From Edolisoma coerulescens (Eukaryota; Chordata; Aves; Passeriformes; Campephagidae), in NCBI GenBank assembly GCA_013397115.1, contig VWZW01001213.1, positions 186,001 through 250,000 of the forward strand: a stretch of 64,000 nucleotides of DNA, given 5' to 3'. The position numbers and the translations under genes were made by a program. Under the pieces are notes generated by a model. That model made no database searches. It was not told the DNA's origin and was given only the letters and a program-made list of their open reading frames with translations. Positions 36,801 through 49,700 of the stretch are shown here, in pieces (the first letter of the stretch is position 1; every line of letters starts with the position of its first letter).

Positions 36801-39800
36801 ACAAACATACAGTTCAACAACCAAATATACCATATTATATTTTTTTCTGTTTTCAAATTGTCTAGCAGCATACCACAATATCTGCAGTGTGAGGTAGTCA
36901 CAATAGCTTCTGTGTAGAATTTTTATCTTTTAGCTGATCAGCAAAATATATCTTGCCAGTTTTGAGCATCTTCAGCTAAAAGCATTTTGGTTTAGAGAAT
37001 AATAAAGTGATACATTTTTGTTCTGTGACTCTGAATGTAATACATGGCTTTCCTTTCAAGCTTTGCTGTGGATCCGAAAAAACAAATCTATCGTCATTTG
37101 CAGTATTTGCTGTGATTTTCAATTTCCATGAGTACTGTTGCCAGCAAACTACTTTAAAAAAACATTTGAGTAAACAAGAAAGGTAGTAAGTGTGAGTACA
37201 GTCAAGGAGAAGTTCCTTAAAAATGTGAATGAATATTCACCCTGTTCCCTTGTTGTTTCCAGGCTCCTGTCAGTTGGAAGTACTATCCTGAACACTGCTT
37301 GCTGGCTAGAGCGGGATATCGATTCAAGCTAGTGCACTTTCACATTGTCATCTTATTGTATCAGCTGGTGGAATCTCACTCATTGCAATGAGGGGAGGAA
37401 AGCAGAGAAAATCCAAAGCAGATAGAAGCATCCTTAAATGGTTTGTCTGTAGAGACTTAATCTAACCTCTTCCCCAAACGTACACACAGATTTTCCAAGT
37501 TCATTTTCCCATTCATTTTCTAACTCTCTCTCACTGTAGAAGACTCTGGAAGAGCCAAGTGCTTTTTAACTCCCTCTACCATCCTGCAACAGTTCACATT
37601 GTCACCCATCTGCCTGCCACTGAAAATACACCCAGCATCAGTTTTCACAACAAATCTGTAAAGACAGGGTCTTGCTCAGCTATCTTAGTTAATGAAAAGC
37701 TATTAGTTTGATTGCAAGTTGGTAATTGTTCTAGCCCTGCAGAAAATGCCATTAAAATCATTTTTACAGAACTCTTTTAATAACTAGCTATTTTTGTAGC
37801 ACAATTGCTTTTAAATCTCATGAGGCCAATGTGTAATACATGACTGTTCCAGCTCACAGCTCTCAGCACTCAGAGGGTATATATCAGGTTTCAAGTTGTT
37901 AATTTGTTATGGTAATCAATACCTTATTCTTTTTAACCACAGAGGCAAACTCATTTGCTCTTTTCAGTTTGATATTGGATTATGAATGATTTACATCCAT
38001 AACTACTGCAAATGCCACATGACACTTAACAGCATCAGTTAGGGATTCAGAACTTGCTTTTCACTGGGTTTTCAACAGAATTTGCCTGCAAGTTGCCAGA
38101 TGACAGCACCAGCAGTATCTGATGGTTTGGGACCATTGTTCAAAGATGATCGCATAGATAATGAAATATTCATTAATATTCACATTAAAAAAAAATTTTG
38201 AAAAAATCAGATCTGATAATCAACCAGTCAGTCATTTCCATTTTACCAACTACCATCCATGCCTGCTACAGCAGCAACAAGCAGGCACTTGGAGCTTACC
38301 AGCTCTATTACATCTATCAACACCTTTGAGTTGTGCAGGAACATGAGTAAATCTGATAAACACGCCTGCTAAACAGATTTGTGTCAGCTGTAAAGAGGCT
38401 TTTCAGAGTATAATTTCTTGAAGCATTTCCCAGGTGTCATCCTAGGTTATAAATTATATGTAATCCAAAGTGTAATCCGGAAGGAAAAGAAGATATGGAA
38501 ATTCCAGCATTCTTTTCCCAGTGGCTGTAACTTCATCTCACATCATCTCTTAGGTCCTCCTTAGACCACCACATTGATGCTTTGCACATTTAAAGAACAT
38601 TCTGAAGACAGACATGAAGGCCCATAAGTGTAGATTTGTTTACAGAATTGGGGGTTGATGATATTTCAGATATATTTATTTTTTAATATTTTTAAAGGTT
38701 AGAATGACATTTCTTTCTTCAATTATTTCTCTGAGTTTCCCTGTCATTCATTGGAAGCCTCAAGCCTTCTTGGGATTCCTCTTTTATATATAGTTTTTAA
38801 TTGCTTTTCATTTCCTCAGCACCACAGATTTCCCTACCTATTCTTTTAAAATTAGTTTATTACCAAGTGCCATGGTCACACTCCAGTATTTCATCTGGGT
38901 GACACTAAACCGAAGTGGCTTAGTTTACAGGCCATGTAATTTTGATGAGTCTTAATTTTGCATGAAGATCAAGAAGCCAGGGCAGCAAAAGTCATTCATG
39001 GAAAGTGCTTTCTCTGTGGAAGAACACTTGTATGATGAACTCGTTCCTTGATTGAAACTGTTTCTAATTACATTAACCATATTCTCCCTCTAATCTCCCA
39101 CCATTACTAAGCTTCTTATTTCATTTCCTAAAGCCCTTGGACTTTCTAACTGACGGATCCTATATGAAAATATTATGGCTATATCTAACTCCAGCATATT
39201 TCAGCCTGATGTCTTTAGCTAGACCATAGACGTTGAAACGTATGAACCTTTTATTTTGCTAATAGTCCAAAAGAGAGTGCTTTGGCATAAGATCAGTCAG
39301 TGCTTGTCTAATGTAAATGGTCCTCATAAAGCACTGATTCAGCCATTTATTTTAAAAATTCTCATTGCTGTTTTATTTGTGATAAGTAGGTACTCGGAGC
39401 ATTTCCAGAACAACTTGACATAGAGCAAAATATGGGAAGCATTTGCAGGAGTTCAATCAGCTGACACTCAGTACATGAAAAACCTCAGGGGAGAGGAGTT
39501 TGCCTTATGCCTTAAGAGTGAGAGCTGTGCTCTGCCAGAGCACAGCAGGAAGCACCTTCCACAGTAAGAGCTATATAGCACTGACACTTCAAATGCTGGA
39601 TACCCGTCTTCAAACCGCAGCTGAAATGTCCCTTATTTCAACCGTGAAATTGGGAGAAAGGGTGATCTACAAGTACCAATACATTAGTCACATTCAGCAT
39701 CAAATCACTACATTGGACTGCATCTTAAAGTCATCTGGAAGGTAGGTCTCTCTAAGCAGAATCAATGCTCAAAGTTCCTGCCTCACTCTTATCACTGAAC

Positions 39801-42800
39801 AGAGCTAGCTGGGTTTAATAAAATATGATTCATAAATGTATTTGCACACTTAGCCCTTGAGTTCAGCCAGCTGCTATTTCTAGGTCTTGCTAAACATCAG
39901 CTTTCTCAAATCCAGTAGAAATTCAAAGTCATTTTCAGTTTACTCCTTCCCTACTACCTCTGCATCAGTAGCTGTATCTTATTACCACCTAGTCCAAGAT
40001 ACTAGTTTTATTTTACACTTAGGTTTTCAGCTAAGCACCATCTATTGCTCCTAGGGAAAAAAAAAGCCAACCAAAGACATGCTCATAGGCCTTCTTGAGG
40101 CACTCTCTTGCCTGATGTCTACAAAATATGTCAACACTGAGCTCTGTATGTGCTGAGGTCACGGTACCATGCTAAGCCACTTTGCCTCCCCATTTTCCTG
40201 GGCTCCTCCATATGCTATCAACATCAGTTGTCTCCCATCTTAGCCCTAGATTGCAAGCTCCTTCTTCCCATTGTAAACTCCTCTTTACAAGTCTGTGCAA
40301 CAGCTAAAGGGTCTTGGTCTATGAGTCAGTGTCAGCAGCAGCATCAGTAACTAAACCCCCAGGGGGTTCACAGCCTTTGCTACAAATTAATACTTAACTG
40401 AAAATTCATACAGACAATTCAGTGTTCACAACAGAAAAGCTATGGTTACGAAAAGGAGCAATCACACCACACCAATCTTATTATGAGTACTGATACGAAG
40501 GACAGATGTGTCAGTCTTTGAGTAAAACTTAGAAGGTGCACAGGTCTTTTTCATAGGGATTTATGGAGCTCAATATGTTGTTAACAGTTGTCACAGGGCT
40601 TTCATTTCACAGTTTTTAAACCAGCAACATCTCAGTAATCCCATGAGGGAAATAAAATGTCGTATGACCTCGGCACCCAGTGCAAATTTTTAAATGAAGC
40701 GTTCCTAAACAACCTCACAAGCCAAAGTTATTCACTCAACTAATCCATGAGAAAATGCAGATGCCAAATCTGTTCTGAACCAATTTGAGCAGTACTCACA
40801 TAAGTCTACCACCCACATCCTGCTTAGTCAAATCTTCTAAGCTTTCCTCAGCGCTAACTATGGTGGTGTCCAATCTTTTTGAAGATTACTGATGCATGGC
40901 TAAATATAGAAAAGACAGTCTAGAAAAAAGAACAGCTGTGAGTTCATGTATCAACAGGGAGACAAACAACTGCCTCTGACTGTGTCTGAAAACAGCAAGC
41001 AGTCCCACTGAGAAAGCAGGGCTTCAAACCACTTCAGCAGAAAGACCAGAAATCTTCTGTCCTTTCTAGATCCCTTATTGGGAAGCTATCAGCACACCTA
41101 ATGATTTGATGAACTTCTACCCATGGCACAGAACCATCCCAAGGTCATGAAATGTGAGAAATAAACCTGCCAAAGAGAACACAGAGAATTTTTCTTTCTC
41201 TAGCAACTTTTGAATACCTGGGAAAGCCAAATAAAAAAATTCAGATCAAAACCCCAGTCGCTTCAGATTATTTTTTGGTGAGGTTTCAAGGAGTCAGTAG
41301 AGTAACTGAAGCACAGAAATATCTGCCCCTATCAGAGCCACCAGGAACCCAGCATGGATTTGTAGTCTATCATATTTAATGTTGTTGAGTGATCCAAATG
41401 AATTAGCATTGATTTTTCTATATATTTGTCCCTCTCCAAGATGTAATCACTTATTAATAATATCAAAACTGCTATTCTAAGAGATATTTTGTCTCCAAAT
41501 TATTGTTGGTTTGTTATTTTTTAATTTTCATAGTTGTCTCTTTTTTTAAATGCTATTAACAGGGTCGAAGTTTCTGAGAGCACATGTGTACTAAAACTGG
41601 CTCAGTACTTCATCCTGTAAGGAATTATACCGTAATCAGATAATCTGTCTCTCCACCTTTTCCCAAATCATGGCTTCATTCTCCAATGTGTAGGATTATT
41701 TCTGACAAATAAGTAATAGCTAATTCATACAGAATGGTCTACATGGCACATCAGATCCTTTTTCTACCAACATTTATTTTTTGACCCCTCAGGAACATAC
41801 TATTTTTTCCATCACCTTCCCTCATATAATGCTATTTTTTTTTTTTGAGGAAAATACTATTACTATTGCAGAGATCTTGTAAAGTCTCATAAAAGCAAGG
41901 AAAAATGCAAAGCTTGTGCATTGACACCAGCTGTCAGCTCAGCATTTAGTGAAAATGTTAAGAGACAGAGCCAAGGATAAATTTGAAAGCATAATCTCAT
42001 ATATATCATGATGAATCATATCTTGAAATGTCTTACCTTAACTAGCCTGGAAGGGTGATTGTAAGTGAGTTGTAAGCGAGATGTCTGAGCCATTTTGGAA
42101 AGGAACTACATAACATGTGGCAAATTTATGTGCTGGAGGAATAAAAATTTACTAGCAGCTCCTGAAGATGGTGTGAATATGTATTAATTAGCAAAGTTAC
42201 AGTGACATCATTGGTAAATTTCTTTTTACAGAACTACAGATATAGTAGAGATATAGTACTGTAGGAAGCCATGTAGACATAGGCAAGAAAATCAAATAAA
42301 AGCTCAACTGGTGATCAGGATTTCTAGTTGAAGTTCAGAACAGTATTTTGCTTCCTGTAAGGTCCAGAGTGAAATGCTAAAGATACTTTTCTTGGCCATA
42401 AATATCTGTAATGCTAGGATAACATCACAAAGGTACTAGGATCTGGCATCATCATAAAGAATAAGATTTCCCTGCAAGATCCAAATGTCATCAAGGTATC
42501 CAAATAATATATGATTGAGCCACTTCAGATCTGAATAAAGCATACCCCTTAAACTTAACATCACTGGAGACAGGTACTTGTTCCATTCCCCCTATCCCTT
42601 GCATCTGTGTTAAACCTAGTGTCATAAAAGGTTAAAGGAAAAAAAACCAAATCCAAACTTTTTCAAAAAAAACCCCCCAGCCCTGTCTGAGAAGCCTTAG
42701 GACAAATGTTACATTACAGATGCACAGCCACATTGCAATTGAGGAAAGGGTAAGTGTGAAAAATAAGCACTGCAAAGTTTCTCTATGTATCTTAAATGCA

Positions 42801-42861
42801 GCAAAGTTTAAGCTAAAAGATCAGAATTTAAAAACAAAATAAACCGGAGGGTGGATAAGGG
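33886..42861. other. Long AT-rich gene-poor stretch
   Basis: About 9 kb hold no recognisable exon and few open frames above 60 codons (36902-38160 and 38347-39499 have none listed). An A-run lies at about 35360-35372 and a T-run near 41831. Stretches such as 34800-34960 and 37880-38190 are rich in AT homeodomain-like words (TTAATTTGTTATGG, AATATTCATTAATATTCA) and could be regulatory. Confidence 0.45.
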
Positions 42862-43410
42862 TGTTATGATCCGTTTATTAGAGAGATGCCTCCACCCAAA
42901 TTAGGGTGCAAATAAGACCATAGGCTTAAGTCAATAGTACAGAATTTATTTAGCCATAAGTTTGAGGTAGAAAGAGGCAGAAAGAAATAGAAAAGAAGGA
43001 GGGGGAGAGAGGGAGGAAGAGAGAGACAGATTAAGTAGAAAGATACCACCACCCATGGATCCAGCAGAGTCCCATAGTCCTCCTTCACCCTGGTCTTCTC
43101 GGTGATGGGTTTCCAAAGGTTTAAAAACTTCCCAAGGTTTCAAAACTTTTCACTACTTACACATTTTAGCAAACAAAGGAGTTAATGCTCACTGGATACA
43201 CAGTTCTCTGATTCTATTAGTTAAACAATTCCCTTGCTTCTAATGCTAATCAGTCCCATGCTCAGTCTTTGTCTTCTTTTGACTCAGTGGGTTTTTGATT
43301 CCGTAGGTTGTGCACCATCTCCCTCTGCCAGAAGCACCTCCACCCAGTGGGAGCTGACCTCAGCACAGTTGCCGAGTTGTCTTCCCTTGGGGATTCTTTG
43401 CAGTGATACA
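42862..43410 (-). mobile_element. LTR of an endogenous retroelement (antisense)
   Basis: On the minus strand the block starts TGTATCAC at 43410 and ends GATCATAACA at 42862, giving TGT...ACA termini over 549 bp. Near its 3' end it has two AATAAA signals (42950-42945 and 42879-42874), preceded by a long pyrimidine tract. Immediately upstream of the TG lies GGGGGAGAGGAA (43422-43411), a good polypurine tract. This indicates a 3' LTR with internal sequence attached. The outer flank (AAGGG) does not repeat at the inner side, so it is not a solo LTR. The style is that of avian ERVL-like elements, but the family is not proven. Confidence 0.68.
42989..43026 (+). repeat. Purine-only tract inside the LTR
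   Basis: These 38 bases consist only of A and G on the plus strand, so on the element's sense strand they form the pyrimidine tract before the polyadenylation signals. Such tracts expand by slippage and can form triplex structures. Confidence 0.7.
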
Positions 43411-43790
43411 TTCCTCTCCCCCAGCTTGTTTACCTCGCCTCTAGGCTTGAGATAACACACAGACAACGGTACCACTTTTATCTTATTACAAGTTCCCATC
43501 AAGTGCCTTAACAAGTCCAAGTTTCAGGAATCCAAAGGCATATTCAGGCCAGGGGGACACTTTGGTGGTCACAGATGCCATCTGTTCCTTACCTTGGGGT
43601 GATCTTTGTTGGACTGGCAAGGTGCTTAGGGGCAGTTGTCCCTCCACACGTTTTGGCACAATTGGGGAATTTTTGTCTGGATTCATTACCCAGGATGTGC
43701 TAGCCAGACCTCACCACGCCTGGAGTTAAAGCCATTCTGTGTCTATGTCAGGGCAAAGTCCTTCTGTGGTTTTAACAGTGTTTGAGACAG
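43411..43790 (-). mobile_element. Internal 3' region of the same retroelement (truncated)
   Basis: Upstream of the LTR on the minus strand lies the polypurine tract (43422-43411), then an open frame of 66 codons ending at 43486. That frame could be the C-terminal remnant of a retroviral-type gene, but I could not assign it to gag, pol or env. The second LTR and the primer-binding site were not found within the window, so the provirus is 5'-truncated or rearranged. The boundary at about 43790 is approximate. Confidence 0.4.
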
Positions 43791-46700
43791 GCAATTGTGA
43801 TCTCCTTACAGAGGATTAGAAGTTTTTGGGAATTATTTGCCCCTCATCTGCACTCAGCAGCAGAGACAGCAAACAATTTTGCCTGCAGTGTAAGGGGGAA
43901 GGGACACAGAGAAGCCCTATCTGAGAAGCAGTTTTGAAACAGGAACAGAAATGTGTCAGCTTACACAAAGAAATCCTGTGTGACAGATGGAGCAATTGCA
44001 GGTGTGAAGTATATTTGAAGTTTGCATTTATTTATTTCTTCATTTTTCTCTACTGTAACTTTGTTGCCAGTAAATAATCAAAAACTTAGCCCTTTGCTTT
44101 ACTATTTTTTATCTGAATGCATATCTAGCACTCAGTGACTGCGATGATTCTAAAAAAAAAAAAAAATGGGGTGTTTGCACTTCCATGGAGATAACATTTC
44201 TAAGCGAAGAAGTCTTCCAGAGAGCTAGGAGCCAAGACAACTTCGGGACTTCCAGGAGTTGGTCTGTTTCTCACCACCTTCCCTTTGTGAGCTGACGTTG
44301 TGAAATAGGGGGATGGAAGGAGAGATTTCCCTGGGGTGTATTATCCTGCCCCCGTTGCAGGTGGTAAAAAAGACAAGGCGTGTTTTCAAGAAATCCCATA
44401 TCATTGCTGAGTGTTATAAACGTCCCCTAGTATTTCTGTGCGTGAGAGGCATCCTGTCCCTATCATTTCTTAGTCCATATGTCACCTTTTCAAATCTTTC
44501 TAACTTTGCATCAACAAGCTCATTGACAATTCAGTGCCAAGCCTAAGTAATTTCAGGACTGGTTTATTGTCGAGTTAAGAATGAAATGGCCAGCAAGCAA
44601 TGACTGCACATCTCAGGTTAGTGCTGCCAGATGCTCCTTTCTCTCAGAGCCCCTTGCTTTGGACAGAACTGCAGGAGCCTGTACTCCCACCTCTGTTTTT
44701 TTATCCTCTATGAGGAGGTGATCAGTGCCACAGGATTGCATGGCTCTGGGCCCTCCTCTGTGCAGCAGCAAAAATCAATGTGTTGTGTTCTCCACAGTAA
44801 TTCGGGAGAATTCAGTGTAAAGACTGTGATTTATTAATAATATATTTATGAGATACTGAGATAGAAAGCCTTTAAAACTCCTGGGAAAAAAAAAGACAAC
44901 CACATGGGCAGTTCCTTTAAAAGCAGCAAGAATTCACCCTGTTAAACACTGAGCATCCAGAACTTGCTCCTTTCCCTACAAGCTCAGGACAACCAGTACA
45001 TTGCACAATCAAGTTCTTAAAGATTTAGTTGCCCCAGTTAGGTCAGGAAACTCAGCTCCTAGGCACAGCAGAACCTTGTTGCATAAGGACAAGGACTGAC
45101 TTATGTGGAGATTAAGGGGTTTTTTCAATTTGGTCTTATGTGTGAGTAGGAACTCCAAGACCTTTGACCCTTGAAGACCTCAGCAAATTAGGCTTCTACT
45201 GCAAGGTGCAAGTCTGTAATCATCATTTTTCCTTTCCCTAAGAACCAAGTGACAGGTACCTCTAGAAAAAAAAGGGGGGGAAATCTGCTGTTATTTAGGA
45301 AGTGAACAGCTCAAACAATCCTCCCCGTGGGGAGAGGGGATAAGAGCAAGAACAAACTTACAATAAGTCTTAGTTCAGTGTTAGTAAACAGAGTACAGTC
45401 AACCTACTTCTGGTATTACAGCCTGACTGCAGGAAATAGGCTAGGGTAGGGTACAGTAGGATCATTTTCAGTTGAGAAAACAGATAAGTAACTTCTCTTC
45501 CAAAGTCTTAACATGAACCGAAACTAGGGAGAGTCTATTAGAAAGCGCATTCAAGTTCAAAAAATACAGGATGAGTAATTTGTCTCAACTACACATACCT
45601 GAAAAATCTTCTTCAGGTTCACAGATAAATCTAAGATCCTCTCCATTCAAGAATATTAATTACACAGCACATCTACGTGCCATATTATAAAACTATTTTT
45701 AAAATAGTGAGGATCTTAGTTCAATATTAAAGGTTAAATTTACAGTTTCAGAACTGAAAGATAGCCATAAGGTTTAAATAAGAATACCAATATAATATTA
45801 AGTGTTTTTAATTAGAGAGAAGAGTTAGTTTTAAAAACTGATTAACAGTTGTTAAGTGAACTGTCAAATTAACTGATAAAATTTAAAAACTTAGCATAAC
45901 TTTGATATTTTTGTTTTTAATGCTTTCTTCCATGACTAAACCAATTCTTTCTGCTTTGCCTTATCCATCTGGGCGCCTGCTGGGAAATGTCATTAATGTT
46001 TCAGACCCCACTGAGTGGCAATAGTGCTACTTGCTGAACAGAGATAATTGAAACAGGGACAGGTATTTCTGAAAGTATTTCCAGAATTCCTTAGAGACAG
46101 ACATATGAATCTGATAAATATTATTTAGCTTCCTGCAGAAACTGCTGCAGTAAGAGGGCAGATACCAGTGCTGCTGCTGATTTGCTTCTCAAGTGCAACG
46201 CAATATTTTGGTCTGGTTTCTACCAGGTTTGCAAGGCTCAGACAAAGGCCAAAGCTTCTTTGAAAGACACTCAACCACTTGGAGAAGGAAAGCAATTTTA
46301 TAGATAAAAAAATGTATATTACTTATTCAGCTGCTCCATCTTTCTGAAGAAATTGTCCCTGGTCCCATGGATGTGTACGAGCTCTCTGGTGAAACCATCT
46401 CCTGGCCAGCATCTCTGGGTGCCATAACTCCGTAACTGGTGTCTGAAAGACAGTGGTTTGGGAGAACACTGACACAGAGTCAGTCACCAGAGTGGCTGGC
46501 AGGGCTGTGCTCACCATCTGTTTGCCTCTGCAAGCACAGACCTCATCTCACCACGGCCAGCAAACACCAACTGCTCTAGGTGGGCTGTGGTGTGACTTCA
46601 GAGCACGTGAGGTGCTTTAGGTAACTGGCAGGCACACAATCTTCTCCTGCAGCAAATGTGGGATGTGCCCCCGTGTCCAAAAGAAGTGAGTTCGCAAGAG

Positions 46701-49700
46701 TAAGAGCATGAATACTGCTTATCACACAGGTCCTGCCCACCTGTCAATGCCACAAAGGTAACAGGAAGGTCTTGAAAAGAGTGCAAATGGAAGAGACATC
46801 TATGGAGATGAGAGTATTTTCTATCAAGTGTCTACTTAGATAGCCAGCACTTGCCATTTTCACAATGCTCTGAACAATCAGGAAAAGCAAGTGGGAGAGC
46901 CCTGGAGACTGAAGGAAGCCCCTATACACACTGCAGTGCACATGCTTCCCCTTGGGAGACAGATCTTGAGAACAGCCAACGCACCCAGCTGTGGCCACCA
47001 GGCCTTTATGGCAGACCCTTCTCAACAGGAGGCCCCTTCTGAGGGATGTAGATACACCAATAGGTGCAAACAAGCTTCCATCTGCAGAGCCCTAGCTCCA
47101 TCTGCCTTGTTTATCAGGGACTATATTCCTCTTTTGTGGATGTACAGCATCATCCTCACTGTGTGAATCATTATAAGCTGCAAATGATTTGCAAAGTATG
47201 AGCACACATGTACTCCAACCACGTAGTACAGCAAAGAGAAATAACTTTTATGTGACTAAGCAGACATTGGCTAAAGGGGTGAGAAAGTCTGTAGTACCAC
47301 ACACAGTGGCTGGAGACTGCTGCTGCCTGCCTGTCTCGTGACAGCACTGCTGAGAGGTTTGCTCAGAAAGCCCCAGCCGAAAGGATGTTATTTTACACTG
47401 CAGGTGGTTTCCAAATGACTAACTCCAACACTGGAAACAGCTCGAGCACGGCAGCACAGAGCTGTGAAGCCTGGTTTGTCCTGTTTCACAGCAGCTTCCT
47501 GCATAAACAAGCTCTTTCTTTCACACATCTTTTTACTCTTTCCAAATCCCATCTCATTGCAATGCAAAGGAGGCTGAGTTCTGGATATTTGTTTTTTCCC
47601 AAAACTGTTCTCATTTCTCCGTAGGTATTTCCACCGAAAGTATCCCAGCCGGGTGTAGTGACAGCATCTGAAATGTGATAAGACATCAGAGACATGAAGG
47701 AGATCGGCACTTAGCCTGCTTGGAGGGGGCGGAGGAGGGGGTGGTTTACCTCTTCCCTGACTTCGTGTTGCTGAGCCAAGTGAGATTTCTCCCTACAGCC
47801 TTGGACTGTTTGAGGCTGGGGCACCCCGCTGAGGGCTCTGGCTGGGGCTGGGCACCCATGAGTGCCAGCCAGGGCACCTCCAGCCCTCTGAAAGCCATGG
47901 CCATCCCCAGTGTGTGGCATGGAGGCAGAGACTGAGAGCTGCTCCCAAGACTTCCAGCTCCTCTCCTCCTGCCAGTGGCTTGAAAGGCCACCACTCTTCC
48001 CAGGGAAGTGACCCAACCTATAATCATGGTGCAGGGTCAAGCAGCTGGAAGGGTGTCAGGGAGGGAAATGTCTTCAGCAGTGGAGATGAATAGATGGTGG
48101 ATCCTTTAAATTTAATTCTGAGTCTTGAAGATGTCAAAGAATTACAGTACTTAACTTATCCAAAGAAGCAGTGTACAGCCTTTGGAAAACACAAAAGCTA
48201 CTGAAATGCTTCACTGGATTTCCCTTGGATTGGGTTACCAAACCTGACATTACTCTGACTAATTCCACTTTTTTCTCCCCTTCATACCCTCAAATACAGC
48301 TAATTTTAGCAAGAAAGTAATGTTCCTTAGACTCAGCAAGGCACTCTGAAGTTTTTTCTACAATTATTCCATTTGCACACTGTCAGTCCCAAAGAAAAGC
48401 ACAGCTCTGCAGACCCAAATACAATATGACACAATCTGCTCCTGGGTTTCCACTTAGAACAGCTGTATCCCACTGCTGATCCACAGTGTCAGTGGACTCC
48501 ATCACCTCAGCAGCCTGAAGTTCACTTTGCAACCTGAATGTGAGTTAAGCTCACTTAACAGACACAGAAATCAGGATGAATTTCTCAGCAACAAATAGGA
48601 TGCTTGCATTTCCATAGTGAATTACTTTGGAATTATTATCCCATCATGGTAACCACATCTTAAAAGAATCACCTTGCTATCATAGTAGCTTTAATAACTG
48701 TACAGAGCTAAGTAAAAGTGTAGAGTTACCTACTGCGTGGGCTGGGTGGAAAGAGTCAGTCAAATTTTGCTCAAAATAGATGTGCATTATTTCCACTTAT
48801 TTGCACTTTTCTTTGGCTGCATCAGTGAAAAGCAAAACTGAGGAGTGTCCACAACAAAAACAAAATTTAAGAAAACCAAGTAAACCCACCCACCAAAAAT
48901 GGTCTTTTTGATTTGAATTCCCAGGCACCATTTTAAAATTAAACACTTAATTATGAGTCATAGTTGAAAGTTTGTTATGTATTTTCAGTCCCATATAGCT
49001 ACGCATGTGATGTTATCCCTAGACAAAAAAATAAAAGGTTAAACTATGACATTACAAAAAATTGACACATTATTTCACTGCCACTATTGGCAGATCACAA
49101 AATAATGAAATTTATCAAAACAAAGTACAAGTGAAAGTACCAAATAGAGGAAAAAACCCAAACAACACACTTCTGGGCTTTGAAATTAAAAATTTAGAAA
49201 CTTTGTCCCACCACAAATTTTTTGAATGGTGACATTTTGAAAATCCTGGATTTTGTTCTAAGGCCAAACCAAAAATTAATTTCGATATGTGCAGATTTTG
49301 AAAGTTGATAACAAGGTGGTTTCCCTGAAAGCAGTAGCTTCTCCTGCAACACCAGTGTGAACTGATGTGAGGTTCCCAGGCAGGTTTTACAGGTCAATAG
49401 GAGAAAGGCAGGTTTTAATCAAGATGACTTCTCCAACCTAAAGAGAAATTTTGAGACTTTTTTGGCAGACTTCAGACAGACAATCAAGCGGGGGGGATCC
49501 ATATTCTTTTTCAGTGACATAATTTGCACTTGTCTTGCAAGGCTGAAATTATTTCACATCTTATGAGAGGCATTGCCCACACAGAGAAGCCAAAAAAACT
49601 TATTATCTACAGGCAAAATAATCTGAGAGAGCAGAAGGTAAGGGAATAAGCTAGAGATTTCTGTAGTGTCCCTAGAGGAAGTGAATTCAAGGGCATGCAG

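Noticed and set aside
46323..46517. Possible exon on the minus strand
   Set aside because: The translated text was suggestive at first sight but matched nothing I know and lacked convincing splice sites.
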